The notes: generated by a model from the letters alone, not told the origin. DNA of 64,000 bases from Vicia villosa (GCF_029867415.1 NC_081185.1:137361191-137425190); one strand, 5' to 3'; shown: positions 23,270-36,841, counted from the first letter of the stretch. Numbers and translations: made by a program.

Positions 23270-26200
23270 ATGGAAACCAAAGAGGACGTTGAGGGTGGTA
23301 AGCAGAGAGGAGTAAGAGAACCATTGTTAGGGGAAAACAACAAACAACTTGTCCATGGAACCAAAGATCAAGATCATGATCATCATCATTGGATGGTTTA
23401 CTTCACCACATTCATTGCTGTTTGTGGTTCTTTTGAATTTGGTGTTTGTGTAAGTCTTTATTTTACCACTTCTATCTTTATTTACTATAAACCTGTTCTA
23501 TTCTTGAAAATCAGCAAAAATAAACAATTTTTGCTCGCTAGTTTAATTGAATAATTGTTATTTATATTTTTCAGTGCGGTTATTCATCTCCAACTCAAGA
23601 AGCTATCAGGAGGGATCTTAATCTGTCTTTGGCAGAGGTTAGCCAGAAAATATTAAAAATTTGGTTATCATGATTATCATGCACTAAAATTGTTTGTATT
23701 ATTTCATACTTAATGGATTTGATGTTATTTTCTTTGGTTTTTTCTGATTGAATGAATTCAGTACTCCTTGTTTGGCTCCATCTTGACTTTCGGTGCGATG
23801 ATTGGCGCAATAACAAGTGGACCAATTGCTGATTTCATTGGTAGAAAAGGGGTAATTTCAGTAAAATGATTATGATTGTTTTAAAATTAGTTTCCAAATC
23901 ATTAATTTTCTTTGTGATTTGATGTATTCATAAAAAGTTGGTTTTGGAATATAAATGCAGGCAATGAGAGTATCAAGTGCTTTTTGCATTGCAGGATGGC
24001 TTCGTATTCATTTCTCTAAGGTTCTTACTACAAAACTTAAGTGATTTTTTTGTCGTAACTGAAATTCTGGTACACAAATGTTAGATGTCAAATCAGATAT
24101 CACGACACTGATATCAGATAAGTCACAATAAGAACAATTATGCAAATAGGATAAACTACTGAAAGTAAATAACACAGATAATTGTTAACTCAATTCGGTG
24201 CAACATCACCTACATCTGAAGGTGTCCAAGTCAGAAAGGAAATCCACTAAAATAGTACATTAGTTAAAACCTAAGGAAACAACCTCTGGTTTACAATCTT
24301 CTCACCTATTAACTACCTATGCTATTTCTATCTAAAATACTCCTAAATATGAGACCCCTCTCACTTCCCTTCAATCACACAACAATGGTAAACTAACAAT
24401 GAAAACAGAAAAATGAAGACAGTATTCAAAAACACATAATTAGCCCTGCTTAAAAGCTTATGACTGATTAACAAATTACAACTCAAACTCAGTCCAACTT
24501 TAATATCAAAGTGATAATAGAGTGACTCAGAATAAGCAATGAACAAACTAAAAACCCTAAAACTCTCTTTGATACGCACAGATATTTTTTTTTGCATTAG
24601 GTTTAGAATGTCATTTTAAAAGTCTTTGGCAGGCACGAGCTTTGGACTTTTCAATCAATTTGATACAAATCCACAACTTGATTGCTACATAATTTATGCA
24701 GAAAACTTCTCTTTAAAATAAGGAACAATATCACATGTTTCCTAAAATGTCTCAACATTCTATTTTATGAAACAAGTGCATAGCTGGAATAGAAACAGTT
24801 GTTCTAAAAATAACCCTTCTTGAATGCGAAAATATGTGAGATAAAATAGCAGAGAATCTCACACTTAATCAAATCATCCAAGAAGTAAAAATTGAACCTG
24901 CTATGATGTATGATCAACATGTCACGACATTTTGCTTAACATTTGGCTGTGATACATGTTTTAACAAAATTGCTGCCAATCATAAAATCACCGATCTAAC
25001 AATCACCCCCTTCGACAAATTTTGACTAAAACAACCTTTGCATAATATAGCTGGAGATAAGAAATAAAAACAGCAGCAAACAACCACAAAACACAAGATA
25101 CATAAATCACATGCATACTTGGTATATCAGCAAAAACAAATCAGAGGCACACGCAGCAAAACTAAAGAGAGATCCAGCCTTACACAGAGACAAACACACA
25201 GAGAGAAATAAACTCTCACACTCCAGAATTTCTTCATAGACCAGTAACAACATGACATCACAACAACAAGATTACAACACCACAATACAGTCACACAGTA
25301 AGCACTCAAGAGAGAAATAAACTCTCAACACACCAGCACAACCCTATCACACATGATCATTACTCCCCCTGTCCCATAAAATCAAAACTCCCCCTCAAGA
25401 ATAGATTCAACACACATAACTAGTGGTGTGAGACTTGATGTCTTCTAAATACGTCTTAACCCCTGTCATATGTTTTGAGCATCCACTGTCAAAATACCAC
25501 TCTTATCTTCATGAAGCTCTAGAGAAGTATGAGCTATGAGACTAATATTCTCACTTTAGGTTTCCATTTCCTTTTTGCCTTACTCACCTGATAATTCCTA
25601 TGTTGAATATAAGGTTTAGGATAACCATGCAACTTGTAACAGAAGGGTCTTATGTGACTATGTTTTCCACAAAAGTGACATCTCCAGGGCTGATGCTTGG
25701 ATCTGATATGAGATTCCCGATGTTTCACAAGATGTCAAAATTTCTTTCCTGACATCATGGTATCATTCTTCTTTTCAGGATGAACAAACTTTGACCAAGA
25801 GGCTTTTCCTTGTTTATTTAGAGATTTGTAATTCAATCCAATTCTTGTTAAATCTCCAACACCTTTTCCAACTAGAAGTATTTCATCTAGCAATTCTTAC
25901 AAATTTGGTCATGTTTTCAAGCTTAGAAGTCAATAAGGATACTTCACTATGAAGGTCAGACACTATGGTCAGAAGTTTCTCTTTCTTAGCCTGTAGTTGA
26001 GATATGGTTACCTTATACTTTTCTCCAACCTTGCACACCTCTTCACTTTTGGCACACAATTATTTGTAAGAGGCAGCCAATTCTTCATATGATACCTCAT
26101 CAGAATAACATCTCCCAAAAAAAACCTTAACATGCTTAGTAGTTTCATTATCTCCTTCACTTTCAGAATCCTCATTAGACCAAGAGACAGACATCTCCTT

Positions 26201-29200
26201 TTGTTGTTTCTTGAGGTATGTTGGAAACTCTGATCTGATGTGACCCAAACCTTCACATTCATGACATTGAATTCCCTTTCCTTGATTTTGCTTCTCATCT
26301 GTTCTTGCTTTTCTATGAGAATCATAATTCTTACTGATGTCACATGACATGTTTTTAACATTAGGTCTTTGTCTTCTATCCATTCTCTTCAGCACTTTGT
26401 TGAATTGCGTCCCAAGTAATACAATGGCATTTGACATTCCTTCATCAGTATCCAGGTCACATTGACCATCTTCATCTTCAGTGTTGGATACAAAAGCTAT
26501 GCTCTTGTTCTTCTTTTCAGATTTGTCACTAATAGCCAATTCAAATGTTTGAAGTGACCAAACAAGTTCATCCACTTGCTGATGTCTTTGGCTTCTTCAA
26601 TGGCTGTCACCTTCATGTCAAATCTCTTAGGTAGAGACCTGAGAATTTTTCTGACAAGCTTTTCTTCTAACATCTTCCCTTCTAAGAAACTATATGAGTT
26701 AGATATTTCAAGAATATTCATGTGAAAGTCATGAATGCTTTCATCATCTTTCATCTTTAGATTCTCAAATCTGGTAGGGAGAAGCTGAAGTTTTGACATC
26801 TTCATTTTAATTGTGCCTTCAGGAGTGGTTATGAGAATTTACCAAGCATCTTTGGCCACAGTACATATGTTTATCAACCTGAATATGTTTTTGACACTCC
26901 ATTGAATAGGGCATTCAAGGCTTTGAAATTTTCAAGAGCAAGTTCATCTTCATCTTTAGACCAATCCTCTTCTGGCTTCAAAGTCTCCTTCCCATATTTG
27001 TCCTTCACAACACGATGGTCCCAACCTTTTATGACAACTTTCCAAGTTCTGCTATCCATAGATTTTAGGAATGCTACCATACGTGCCATCTAATAGTCAT
27101 AGTTGGTGCTATCTAAGGGTGGTGGTATGTTGTTGAATTCTCTTTCCTAGTCCATAGTACCAGAAAGTTTCTTCCCTGGAGCTCACCAAAAATAGAATAT
27201 AGTGTCTGCTCTGATGCCAATTGAAATTCTGGTACACGTGTCAGATGTAGAACCAGATGTCATGACAACGATATCAGATCAGTCACAACAATAAGAACAA
27301 TTATGCAAATAGGGTAAACTGCTGAAAGTAAATAACACAGATAATTGTTAACCTAGTTCGGTGCAACATCACCCACATCTGGGGGCGTCCAAGTCAGGAA
27401 GGAAATCCACAAAAATAGCATTAGTTTGAAGCCTAAGTAAACAACATTTGGTTTACAATCTTCTCACTTAATCACTACCCGTGCTATTTCTATCTAAGAC
27501 ACTCCTAGATATGAGACCCCTCTCACTTTCCTTCAATCACACAACAATGATAAACTAACAATGATAACAGAAAAATGAAGACGCTCTTCAAAAACACATA
27601 ATCAGCTCTGCTTAAAAGCTTACGACTGATTAACAAATTACAACTCAAACTCAGTCCAACTCTAATATCAAAGTGATAATAGAGTGACTCACAATAAGCA
27701 ATGAACAAACTAAAAACCCTAAAACTCTCTTTGATACGCATGAATATTTTTTTTTGCATTAGGTTTAGAATGTCCTTTTAAAAGTCTTTGGCAAACATGG
27801 GCTTCGGGCTCTTTAATAAATTTGATGCAAATCCACAAACTTTGCAGAATTTATGCAGAAAACTTCTTCTTAAAATAAGGAACAATATCACATGTTTCCT
27901 AAAATGTCTCAACATCCTATTTTATGAAACAAGTATATAGCTGGAATAGAAACAGTTGTTTCAAAAATAGTCCTTCTTCAATTGCGAAAATATGTGAGAT
28001 AAAATAGCAGAGAATCTCACACTTAAACAAATCAAATCTTCTAAGAAGTAAAAACTGAGCCTGCTATGATGTCCGATCAACATGTCACTACATCTTACTC
28101 AACATCTGGTTGTGATACATGTTTTAGCAAAATTGTTGTCAATCATAAAATCACTGACTTAACAATAACCATATATATTTAGGGTCCAATTTCTTTGGAT
28201 ATTGGGAGACTAGCAACAGGATATGGAATGGGAGTCTATTCATTCGTGGTTCCTGTCTTCATAGCAGAAATTGCGCCAAAAGAACTCCGAGGAGCCCTCA
28301 CTACCTTAAATCAGGTTTATTTTTGCTACATATTGCGACTCTATGATCATGATAATAACTTAATAATTAGTATTACATAAGTATCTAAATCAGTATGCAA
28401 TGAAGGTAGCATTGTCATATAAGTTTGTTTTTCTTCTTTTTTGTAGTTCATGATTGTTACTGGGTCATCCATGTCATTCGTAGTTGGAACAGTACTTTCA
28501 TGGAGGGCTTTAGCTTTAGTCGGTAAGTTTTCTTCGTAGTTTGGATATAACTTCAGTAAAAAGAAGACTACATGAAGAGCACATAAACTCAGAACAATAT
28601 AAATTAATTGAAACTTGTAAGGGCTAAATAATTTTTTGCAATTGCAGAACTTATTCCCACTGCTGTGTTGCTTTTGGGTCTATTCTTCATTCCAGAGTCT
28701 CCTAGATGGCTTGTAAGCAATAAATTTCTATATAAATGTATTTAGAGTAAAATATAAAGTGTTTAGCACAACACCGAGAGTGTCAAGTACCAACCAATAA
28801 TGGCTGCAGGCAAAAAAAGGACGCTCGGAAGATTTTTTGGCTTCATTGCAAATACTTCGCGGTAAAGATTATGATATATCTCAAGAAGCAGAAGAAATTC
28901 AGGTTACTATTGTTGGATACCTTTCTGTGACTTTGCCTTCATGCACAATATTAAAGACAGAATTCTAAATATAATGCAATTTTAAGCTGGTGTATTTGTT
29001 ACTGTTACACAGGATTATATAACTAGTTTAGAAAAACTCCCAAAATCGAAGGTGCTGGATTTGTTTCAAAAGAGATATATGCGCTCACTCACGGTGGGTA
29101 ACTATGGTTCCACTATTGATATGTTCATTTTCACTAAGGGTGTGTGTGGAAAATGATGGTTTATTTTCCACCTTCTCATGTTATTGTTGTATTAAGGAAA

Positions 29201-30557
29201 CCTCGTGTACTAATTTTGATGTATTCATGATCAGATCGGAGTAGGGCTGATGGTCTGCCAGCAATTTGGTGGAATCAATGGAGTTGTTTTTTATGCCAGC
29301 AGTGTTTTCAACCTAGCAGGTACTTGCTACTTGAACCATAACTCTTCATCCAGAATCTGACATTTGCATATGACCTATAATTCCCAATGAAAACGCGTTT
29401 TAAAGCTTCATGAAGAACTCAGTTTCTTATTTTGTTTTGGTGTATTTGTGTATTTTAATTTTGTCGTAGGATTTCCTTCCACGGCCGGAAGTATATATTT
29501 TGCTATTTGTCAGGTTCTTATTTTTAACTTGACTAGTAGTCATTGAAAAGTTTAATTTTTTTCCTTCCAAACTAACTCAATCATGTTTTTTAATTTTGCA
29601 GATTGTAATCACAGGTGTTGGAGCAACCCTCATAGATAAAGCAGGCAGGAAGCCTCTACTATTGGTGAATTCGAAACACAACAACAACTTATCTTCAAAC
29701 TTTACTTATACTCTCCATGTATGATATTGTTATTTCATTGTTTCAATTAGGTATCTGGATTGGGCCTCGTTGCAGGATGTATATGTATCGCAGTTGCATT
29801 CTATCTTAAGGTACATGAATCCCAACTAAAAGCATTATACAGCTTCAAGTTTTTAATCCGGATATTTATGTAAAATGATATCCTTGTGAGTAACAGGTTC
29901 ATGATTTGAGTGTGGGGGCAGTCCCAGCACTTGGTGTAACCGGCATACTCGTATGTCTACTACTCTTTCTCTGTTGATGCTTTCATGTTTTACGCATCTC
30001 GGAAATATGAAGTCATCCTCCATGTGAAATTAATCTTTCTATAATTGATATTAGGTCTACGCAGGATCATTTGCAATAGGAATGGGAGCAGTTCCATGGG
30101 TTGTGATGTCAGAGGTACTCCCTGATCCCTTCGAATTCGTCAGTTATAAAACACGTCTCCTTTATAGAATTAGTATAATTTTACTTGGCAAAAATATGGC
30201 ACAAATTTTGCTGAAAATATTTATTATTACCTTGTGTTGCAGATATTTCCTGTGAATATTAAAGGACAGGCAGGAAGCATAGCCACATTAGTTAACTGGT
30301 TTGGTGCATGGCTATCCTCCTATACTTTCAACTTTCTCATGAGTTGGAGTTTATATGGTAAATACATTTTTTTTCAGCTTTATAATGACAATCATTTTGT
30401 CATTTATGTTCAAGAAACCTATGCATGTTTATGATTTTCAGGTACCTTCATTCTTTATGGTGGGATCAATGCACTAGCCATAGTATTTATAGTTTTAGTA
30501 GTTCCAGAAACCAAAGGTAAAAGCCTCGAACAATTACAAGCAGCCATTAACGTGTAG
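23270..30557 (+). CDS. Sugar transporter ERD6-like, copy 2 (17 exons, retrotransposon in intron 4)
   Basis: Tandem paralogue of the preceding gene. Exons: 23270-23449, 23575-23637, 23762-23851, 23961-24020, 28183-28314, 28447-28522, 28648-28712, 28810-28902, 29013-29093, 29235-29319, 29470-29513, 29602-29664, 29751-29810, 29897-29950, 30055-30114, 30243-30357, 30442-30557. All borders are GT-AG and the frame is open for 478 aa. Intron 4 is 4.16 kb because a copia element sits in it. Exon 5 is a fusion of copy 1 exons 5 and 6. [29 protein letters not shown] and PETKG are kept. The loop 2-3 motif is GRKG instead of GRKR, and a charged Arg replaces Val in WLVIYF of exon 4; both could weaken transport. 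Expression across the large intron is unproven. Confidence 0.9.
24060..28164 (-). mobile_element. Non-autonomous Ty1/copia LTR retrotransposon
   Basis: Complete element lying antisense in intron 4 of transporter copy 2. Its LTRs, 24060-25001 (942 bp) and 27222-28164 (943 bp), both run TG...CA. The target duplication is GTAAC (24055-24059) / ATAAC (28165-28169). The same intron of copy 1 reads ATAAC at this point, so the left copy has mutated. On the minus strand a primer site like the 3' end of initiator tRNA-Met (TTGGCATCAGAGC, about 27207-27220) follows the 5' LTR. A purine tract (GAAGGGGGTGA, about 25004-25014) precedes the 3' LTR. Only gag and the beginning of protease remain between them. 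Confidence 0.93.
25430..27155 (-). pseudogene. Copia gag and truncated protease
   Basis: The minus strand starts at an ATG near 27155 and reads [20 protein letters not shown] after an in-frame stop at a Trp position. Gag continues (26805-26060) with frameshifts to a CCHC knuckle, [14 protein letters not shown], whose last Cys is Phe. A second Cys/His block, [14 protein letters not shown], lies at about 25690-25645. Near 25500-25430 the aspartic-protease start [10 protein letters not shown] is visible. Integrase, reverse transcriptase and RNase H are absent. The lineage resembles SIRE/Maximus (inference from the gag knuckle). It cannot move without help. Confidence 0.85.
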
Positions 30558-31747
30558 GAAGTTTATGATTTGCAGTGTTTGGTGGAACATCAAAGGATGC
30601 AAGTTGGTGATTGAATAACTAGCCTTATTTTTTTAGTCAGATTGGTTACATATTTGATTATTGAGTTCACTATTGTTATAAGTAATTCACATTAGTTATG
30701 CTCGAGAAAGTAATTCACATTCATTGTGTTGATGTCATTGATTAATGAAATATACTCCAAAGACAACCTAAGAAAAATCCTATTAGAGTTTCTTATTTTA
30801 GACTCAAGAGTATAATAAGAAAAATCCTATTAGCTACAAATATTGAGATTTTGTATGTGGCTCTTTTTTTAATGTCAAGAGTATAATAGAAAAAATTGAG
30901 ATCTGGGACTAGTAGAATGAACTCGACTTAATAATTATTGAACTTGACTAACAATTTTTTCAAGTTAATATTAATTCATTCTTTGGTATTAATTAGTTGA
31001 ACTTGTTGATCTAAGTTTAATCGTTGAGAATATTATTATTATTTCCATAGTATATTAATGACTTAAATTGTTTTTTTAAGATGTGTAAGGAGAGAGTGAT
31101 CAAAATTTTTGGGATGACCGCTAAGGTAAACTAAAAATTATAGATAAATATAAAAAGTAGATAAATATAAAAAGTATAATATCTAAAATATTTAAATTAT
31201 AATTAAATTGAATAATATATTTACAAAACATAATTATATATTGAGATTGATTTGAGATAAATTTCAATTATAGATATTTTTAAGATAGATTTTAGAAAAA
31301 TTATATAATTGTTTATTATTTTATTATTTTATAAAGAAATTTTAACTAAAATTCGTGTAAAATATTGAGACGGATTTTAAACGGAATACCATTGTATATA
31401 TGGACTTTGAAATGAATTTTAGACATAATGCAAAACTATAATCATTAAGACGAATTTCAATTCTTTATATATTCATTAAAATGTATTTTAAACACAATAC
31501 ACAACTATAATCATTAAGAAAGATTTGAAAAAAAAAATAATTCAATTATATAGAGCATTTGAGATAGATTTTAGACAAAATATAGGGTATAACTTATAAA
31601 AAATAATGCAAAATATCAATAATAATATAAATAATTAATTCAGTTAAATAATTAAGAATGATAATAATGGTTAATTTTGACATGAGGAGTGGAGTTGTAG
31701 CTTATAGAGTCAAATATAAATATAAAGCTATATAGTTGAGTGTGTGT
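30558..31747. other. AT-rich intergenic with diverged short repeats
   Basis: 3' flank of transporter copy 2. Between 31130 and 31620 short diverged repeats occur, for example ATAAATATAAAAAGTA twice at 31142-31170 and AACTATAATCATTAAGA at 31436 and 31503, with many GATTTTAGACA-like motifs. They may be subterminal repeats of an old DNA element. No gene seen. Confidence 0.4.
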
Positions 31748-33945
31748 ATAGTTGTCATACCCCTAAATTTGCTTATCATATTTCAGTCCATCTGACTTTC
31801 AAATGCTCAAAGATCTCCAATTTGCTCAAAGCTACATATCTCTCAAACAAATGCCTCTGAACTAGGGTTTTGCCTTTCTTAAATGAGACTCAGGTTCTGA
31901 TACCTCAAATGGACTTCATGGCCTCTCATATGCCTCATAGTATACTCATACCAAGTTTCAAGCTTTGACTCATAAGATTGCTCGGTCAACAGTTCAAATG
32001 GTCAACAGTCGACTAGTTTGACCTAAAGGTTAACTGTGGTCAAAATACAGTCAAAACTCTTGATTTTTGGCCAACATCCTCATTTTGAAGTATCATTCAT
32101 CACTTGAGCAAGGATTGATCATGACTTATCAAGGAAAGCTCAGAAATCAACAAAAGTCCAAGTTACTAAATTAGGGTTTTGAACCAAAAGTCAACTGAAC
32201 TTTGACTGGTCATATCTCCTACATGGTTCATCGGAAATTCCCCAACCAAAGCTCATTCTCAAGGAAATTCAATTCTATACACGCATATGAGATATATCTC
32301 AAAACATTACAAGTCCTTCTAGAAGCTCGCAAAAAGCTGTTTTTTGTCAGGAGCCATATCTCCAAGATAAAATCTCCAAATGCAAAAAAGGTTCCAAGGT
32401 GGCTTGTAGAGGACATCTTGGGATTTCCAAAAAGTCCTAGATCACTTCCATATGATAAAAATTGAATGAGTTATGGCTTGCACAAGTTGGGTAAATTTCA
32501 AGAGATGCATAAAAACCTAACTGAGTAATTTTGCATTTTTGAATCAATGGGCTTAAGTTTTGAATTTCAAGCACCTATATGATCCCTAAAAGGACCTCTA
32601 AATCCATTCCCACATTTCTTTCATTTTTATTTTTATCTATTTGAATTTTATTCAATTAAAACTCAAATAAATCAAGTAAAATCACAAAAATAAATATAAT
32701 AAATTACAAGGCTTTTGTTTGGATTATATAAAGGCCCAAAAACCACCCTTAAAGGCCCATAATTTCGATGGAATATGGTTCATGGGGAGATTTGTCAAAG
32801 TTAGAAGGTTTCAATATAATGTTCAAATCAAATCTCCATATCCTTCCAATCAAAGATTTGATCCATGTTAGTAAACCTAATTGAGTCCACTATATATGCA
32901 TACCATTCCAAACCTAAAGGGACACGTTCTTGCAGCCAAGAGGAGTAGGGTTTCAAGAAGTAAAAATTCAAGAAAAAGGTGCAACTTGAGAGCTTATCCT
33001 ATAGCCAATTTCAAACAAAACCAAGCGCAAAATCATCTCCTTGGAGCGTCCAGGAGGCCATGCCAAACATCTGCAAAGCTCAGAAGAGGCCATACACTCT
33101 TCACCAAGGTTGCACCATTGAGGTTATGACTTTTTAAATTCGAAATCCTTAAATACGCAATATGAATCGATTCTATCCATGTACATGTTGTTATAATGAT
33201 GTTTAGGACTGCTTTAAACCCTTTTTTGTAAGCTTGAATGCAGGAAGGAGAAGCTACCATGGCTAGGGAACCAAGCTCTCTTGCTTCGGTTTCTTAGTTA
33301 CAGGTCGTTTCAATCCAAGACAATGCCTCCATGGTGTTTGCAAGAGTTGGAATAGGGGGTCTGGGTACTCTCGAATTTCATTTAACTTGTGTTTTCGTGA
33401 ATTTGAATTCGTGCAGGGATGGCCATGGAAGGTCGCAAGAAAATCCGCAGCAAATTCCAAAGGGGAATCCGTAGGAAACAGGGAAGATGATGATGAATAG
33501 TTACCTGAAACGTTTGAATACGCGTGGCCTGTTTTGATTTTCCAGTCAAAAGTCTCTTTCTCTCTCCGCACGCGCGTCCGCGTCCCAATGGCTGGTCAAC
33601 ACTCTAATCCTCTCTTTCCAATTCTCATTGGTCTGGGCATGGGTACAGGGGGCCTCAGTTTGACTTGGCTTTTGAAATTTACATTTAGTGTTGATTTTTA
33701 TACTTATTGTTTGTTGTGCATATTATTATTGATTAACATTGTAGCACGCCTGGTAAGAGGGAGTATTTTATGATGCTTAATTCCTGAGTTCGAACGTGGC
33801 CCAGGCCATGCGTTTTTTTCAATTTTATTTGCTTACAGATCCTCCGCAGCTCACTAACACACGCACACCATAAGCTCTCACATCCCAGCCATCCGATCTC
33901 CCTCAAGGCTAGATCCAACAAATTTGAAAGGGTGGCGCACCATGG
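31748..33945 (+). repeat. Ogre-like Ty3/gypsy LTR, 5' portion (host of the nested LTR)
   Basis: Starts TGTCATACCCC, the start of a legume gypsy LTR family that also appears at 49207 and, inverted, at 36515. Homology to the inverted LTR is visible over 31750-32470, in sections about GGTCAACAGTCGACTAG-like motifs, TTTGACTGGTCATATCTCC and CCAACCAAAGC. A TATATAAAGGCCC promoter-like motif lies at about 32734. The short open frames here have no coding signature. The sequence appears to continue after the nested insertion at 36521. Confidence 0.6.
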
Positions 33946-36515
33946 TGTAGCAACCTGCCCTAAAAATTAAAGGTTTTAGAGTCACCACCTATTCTACCAG
34001 GGCGAATAGGAAACCCTACGAAGTTAAGAAATCTGGGTAAGTTATTATAATCAGGTCAAGGGAAGGTGTTAGGCACCCTTAACCCTTTCCTAAGGTTTTG
34101 AATTAAGGCAAAGGTTTTATGGCTAAAATTATTAAGGCTAATAGCTAAGGAAATGAACAGGGTAAAAAGTGAAAATTGGGATGAATTGAGGTTTTGGGGA
34201 AGGGGACTCGCCTTGTTGCCAAGTGCCTACGTACCTCCTTATGGAGGATCAGAGTCTACGTAGTTCGGGGCAGGGCTGTACGCCTTAGAATTTAGTATGG
34301 GGTTGTTTGAAGGTATTTTGAGTTACCTTATCGTAGTTTTGAAAATCGCAGTATTGAAGAGATTAGTTTTGAGTGTTTTAAGTGGCGTACAACCCTGATT
34401 TAATATGTTACCGTTAGCTGCGATGATCAATAGGTTTGATCACTATAGTTAACGGATTGAATGAAGGATTGCTAACCATTCTAATCGATAGATTCGATTA
34501 TCATGAATAGCAAATGAATCTATTTTAAATAATTATTAATTTATCGTTATCCCTCATAATCAATAGGTTTGATTACAAATAATAACGAATTTAATATGCT
34601 AATCATCGTATTGGCAGGATTCGAACTGGCGTGTGGATGGTTACAAGGGAACGTATTGACCATGAGAGCTGCATATGTCATTTGAAATATAATAACTGTA
34701 GAAATAATATATTAGAAAATTAAATATTTGATTTCAAAAAGCGCGCGCTCCCCAGATCTTCGTCTTCTCCGTTTAGACTCAGCATATGACTACGATTTTA
34801 CCGCCGTTTTGCTATGGTGCCTTCATAGCTAACCATCTGCAAATCCTCAAATCAACCATATATGATATAAATTCAAAAGAAAGCCGTGGATCGACTTGCA
34901 ATCGCCTCCTGAGTATAACGGTACCAGTTATTTGGCCTAATTTTGCTTTAAACGAAAATCCCTAATCTGAAAACTCAAGAACCCTAAATATGGTGGATTG
35001 CATAATCTGTGACGAAACTCTAATTAAATGATTCAGAAACATCGCAGACATGATAACAAACATAAATACACACTTAAAATTGGTTTATAATGCATGAATA
35101 CGCGCAGTCGAACGTAAAAGGGAACCACCAAACTGTGAGCATGTTCTTGATGATTCTGAATGCCTCGATCATTGGTAACGATAGGTATCGCCTAAGAGAA
35201 GGCCGAGGAAGCGTTTTAAATGTCTAGAGAGGCTTGAATCGCCTTCAAACTTTTTCTGCCATGGCCACCTGATCCATGATTTTTTGAGCTCGGGAACATG
35301 GCTCTGCCGCAGCCAAAAATCCCCTTAAACCTTGTGAATACCTTCCATACTTATAGGGGATCAGTTAGGTCATTTAGTTTGGATCCACACTCCATAATTA
35401 TCCAATTGCAAGTTTGATTGATTCTTGAATTGAAACTTTCCAATTTTAGCCAATTTGCACCAATCTTGTACCAATAATTTGTTCACGAAATTTGCTTGAT
35501 AATATGGAGTAAATACTGATTGGAATTGATAATTACAAAGCCCCTATCCAAATGTTTGATTTTCCATTGATTTATATAACTTTAAATCATTATTTAAATG
35601 AATAAAAAGTCATATAAAATCAAATAAAATTCAATAATTCGTGGCAATTGGTCTTGATAACTTAGATAGCTCATGGAACAAGATTAAGGCTTAGAAAGTT
35701 GGGCCCATTTGCAAAAATATCCATTTTGAATCACTTTTGTTTCACATATTGCCTCCAAAATCGACCAACTTTGACAAGTCATATCTCCCTCAATTTTTAA
35801 GATATGGAAGAGTTCTATGACTTTTTGGAAACCTCAAGATGTCCTCTATAAGCCAATTTGGAACATATTTTTCATTTGGAGATTTCATCTTGATGATATG
35901 ACCTTTGAAAAAAACATGCTTTTGATTGATGTTTGAAAAGGACCTGTAATCTTTTGTACCATATCTCCCAAATGAAGCATTTCTGGCCTGGCTTGTGAGA
36001 GACAAAGTTGTATAGTATTCAATTTCCTTCAAAATAGGCTTTGGTTGGGAAATTTTTGATACTCCATGTGAAAGTTATGGCCAGTCAAAGTTGAGTTGAT
36101 TTTCTCCTATAAAAAACCCTAATTTGAACCTTTTGAATTTGTTCATTTCTGAGTTTTTTTAATGGATCATGATTAACCTTTGATCAAAAGATGGATATAA
36201 CCTCAAATACTTGATGTTGACCAAAAGTCTTGTAGTTTGACTATATTTTAACTATAGTTGACTTTTAGGTCAAATTAGTCGACTGTGGGTCATCTGAGCC
36301 GTTGAGTGAGCAAACCTTGGATTTGAAGCTTGACTTTTGACATGGAGATGCTTTGAGACATATGAGATACCTTGAGATCCATTTGAGGCCTTAGAGACTC
36401 AAACTCCTTTGATAAATGCAAACCCTAATTTTGAATAGGAGAGAGTGACTTGAAAACCCTTGAACCTCGAGTCATTGAAGATGAAAAGAGGAGGGCAAAT
36501 TTTGGGGGTATTACA
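33946..36515 (-). mobile_element. Ogre-like solo LTR, nested, CATGG target duplication
   Basis: On the minus strand the unit begins TGTAATACCCCC (36515) and ends GCAGGTTGCTACA (33946): 2,570 bp with TG...CA ends. A perfect 5-bp duplication CATGG flanks it (33941-33945 and 36516-36520). No second LTR or coding region is attached, so it is a solo LTR left by recombination. The gypsy signature CCTCCATAAGGAGGTACGTA lies near 34240, with AGGTGTTAGGCACCC at about 34063. Confidence 0.85.
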
Positions 36516-36520
36516 CATGG

Positions 36521-36840
36521 ACCTCCCATAATCGCACCACACTCAATTATACGCCCCAGGTTTTCTGTTTATTTTATTATTATATTTGTTTCTCTTTTAT
36601 TTTTTTCTTTTCTTTAATTAATCTTTTAGTTTTTTATTATTTTTATAATTAGGATATATTAAGTAGGATTAATTAAATAATTCTAGGAGTTTTTTATTAG
36701 GTCTTATTTTAGGTTTAATTAATCAATTCGGGTTCAGTAATTTAATTGAATTGGTAAACCTAGGTTAATTTAATCGAATGAGGGTTTTTAGGCTAATTAA
36801 TAATTTAGGTTCAATACTTTAAATTAATCTTAGTCTTAAA
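36521..36840 (+). repeat. Continuation of the outer LTR
   Basis: Resumes directly after the CATGG duplication and is AT-rich. No 3' LTR end was located. Confidence 0.4.
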
Positions 36841-36841
36841 A

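Noticed and set aside
24361..24597. 78-aa minus-strand frame repeated at 27523-27759
   Set aside because: Present in both LTRs of the copia element; repeated because the LTRs are repeated, with no evidence of a protein.
25127..25309. Cys-rich 60-aa frame
   Set aside because: Low-complexity untranslated part of the copia element; no initiation or homology support.
32202..33773. Several 60-100 aa frames
   Set aside because: They lie in an LTR with no coding signature; similar frames arise in the inverted copy at 35790.
34600..34640. tRNA-like T-arm (TTCGAATCCTGCC, minus strand)
   Set aside because: Isolated motif in an LTR; no matching acceptor or anticodon arm.
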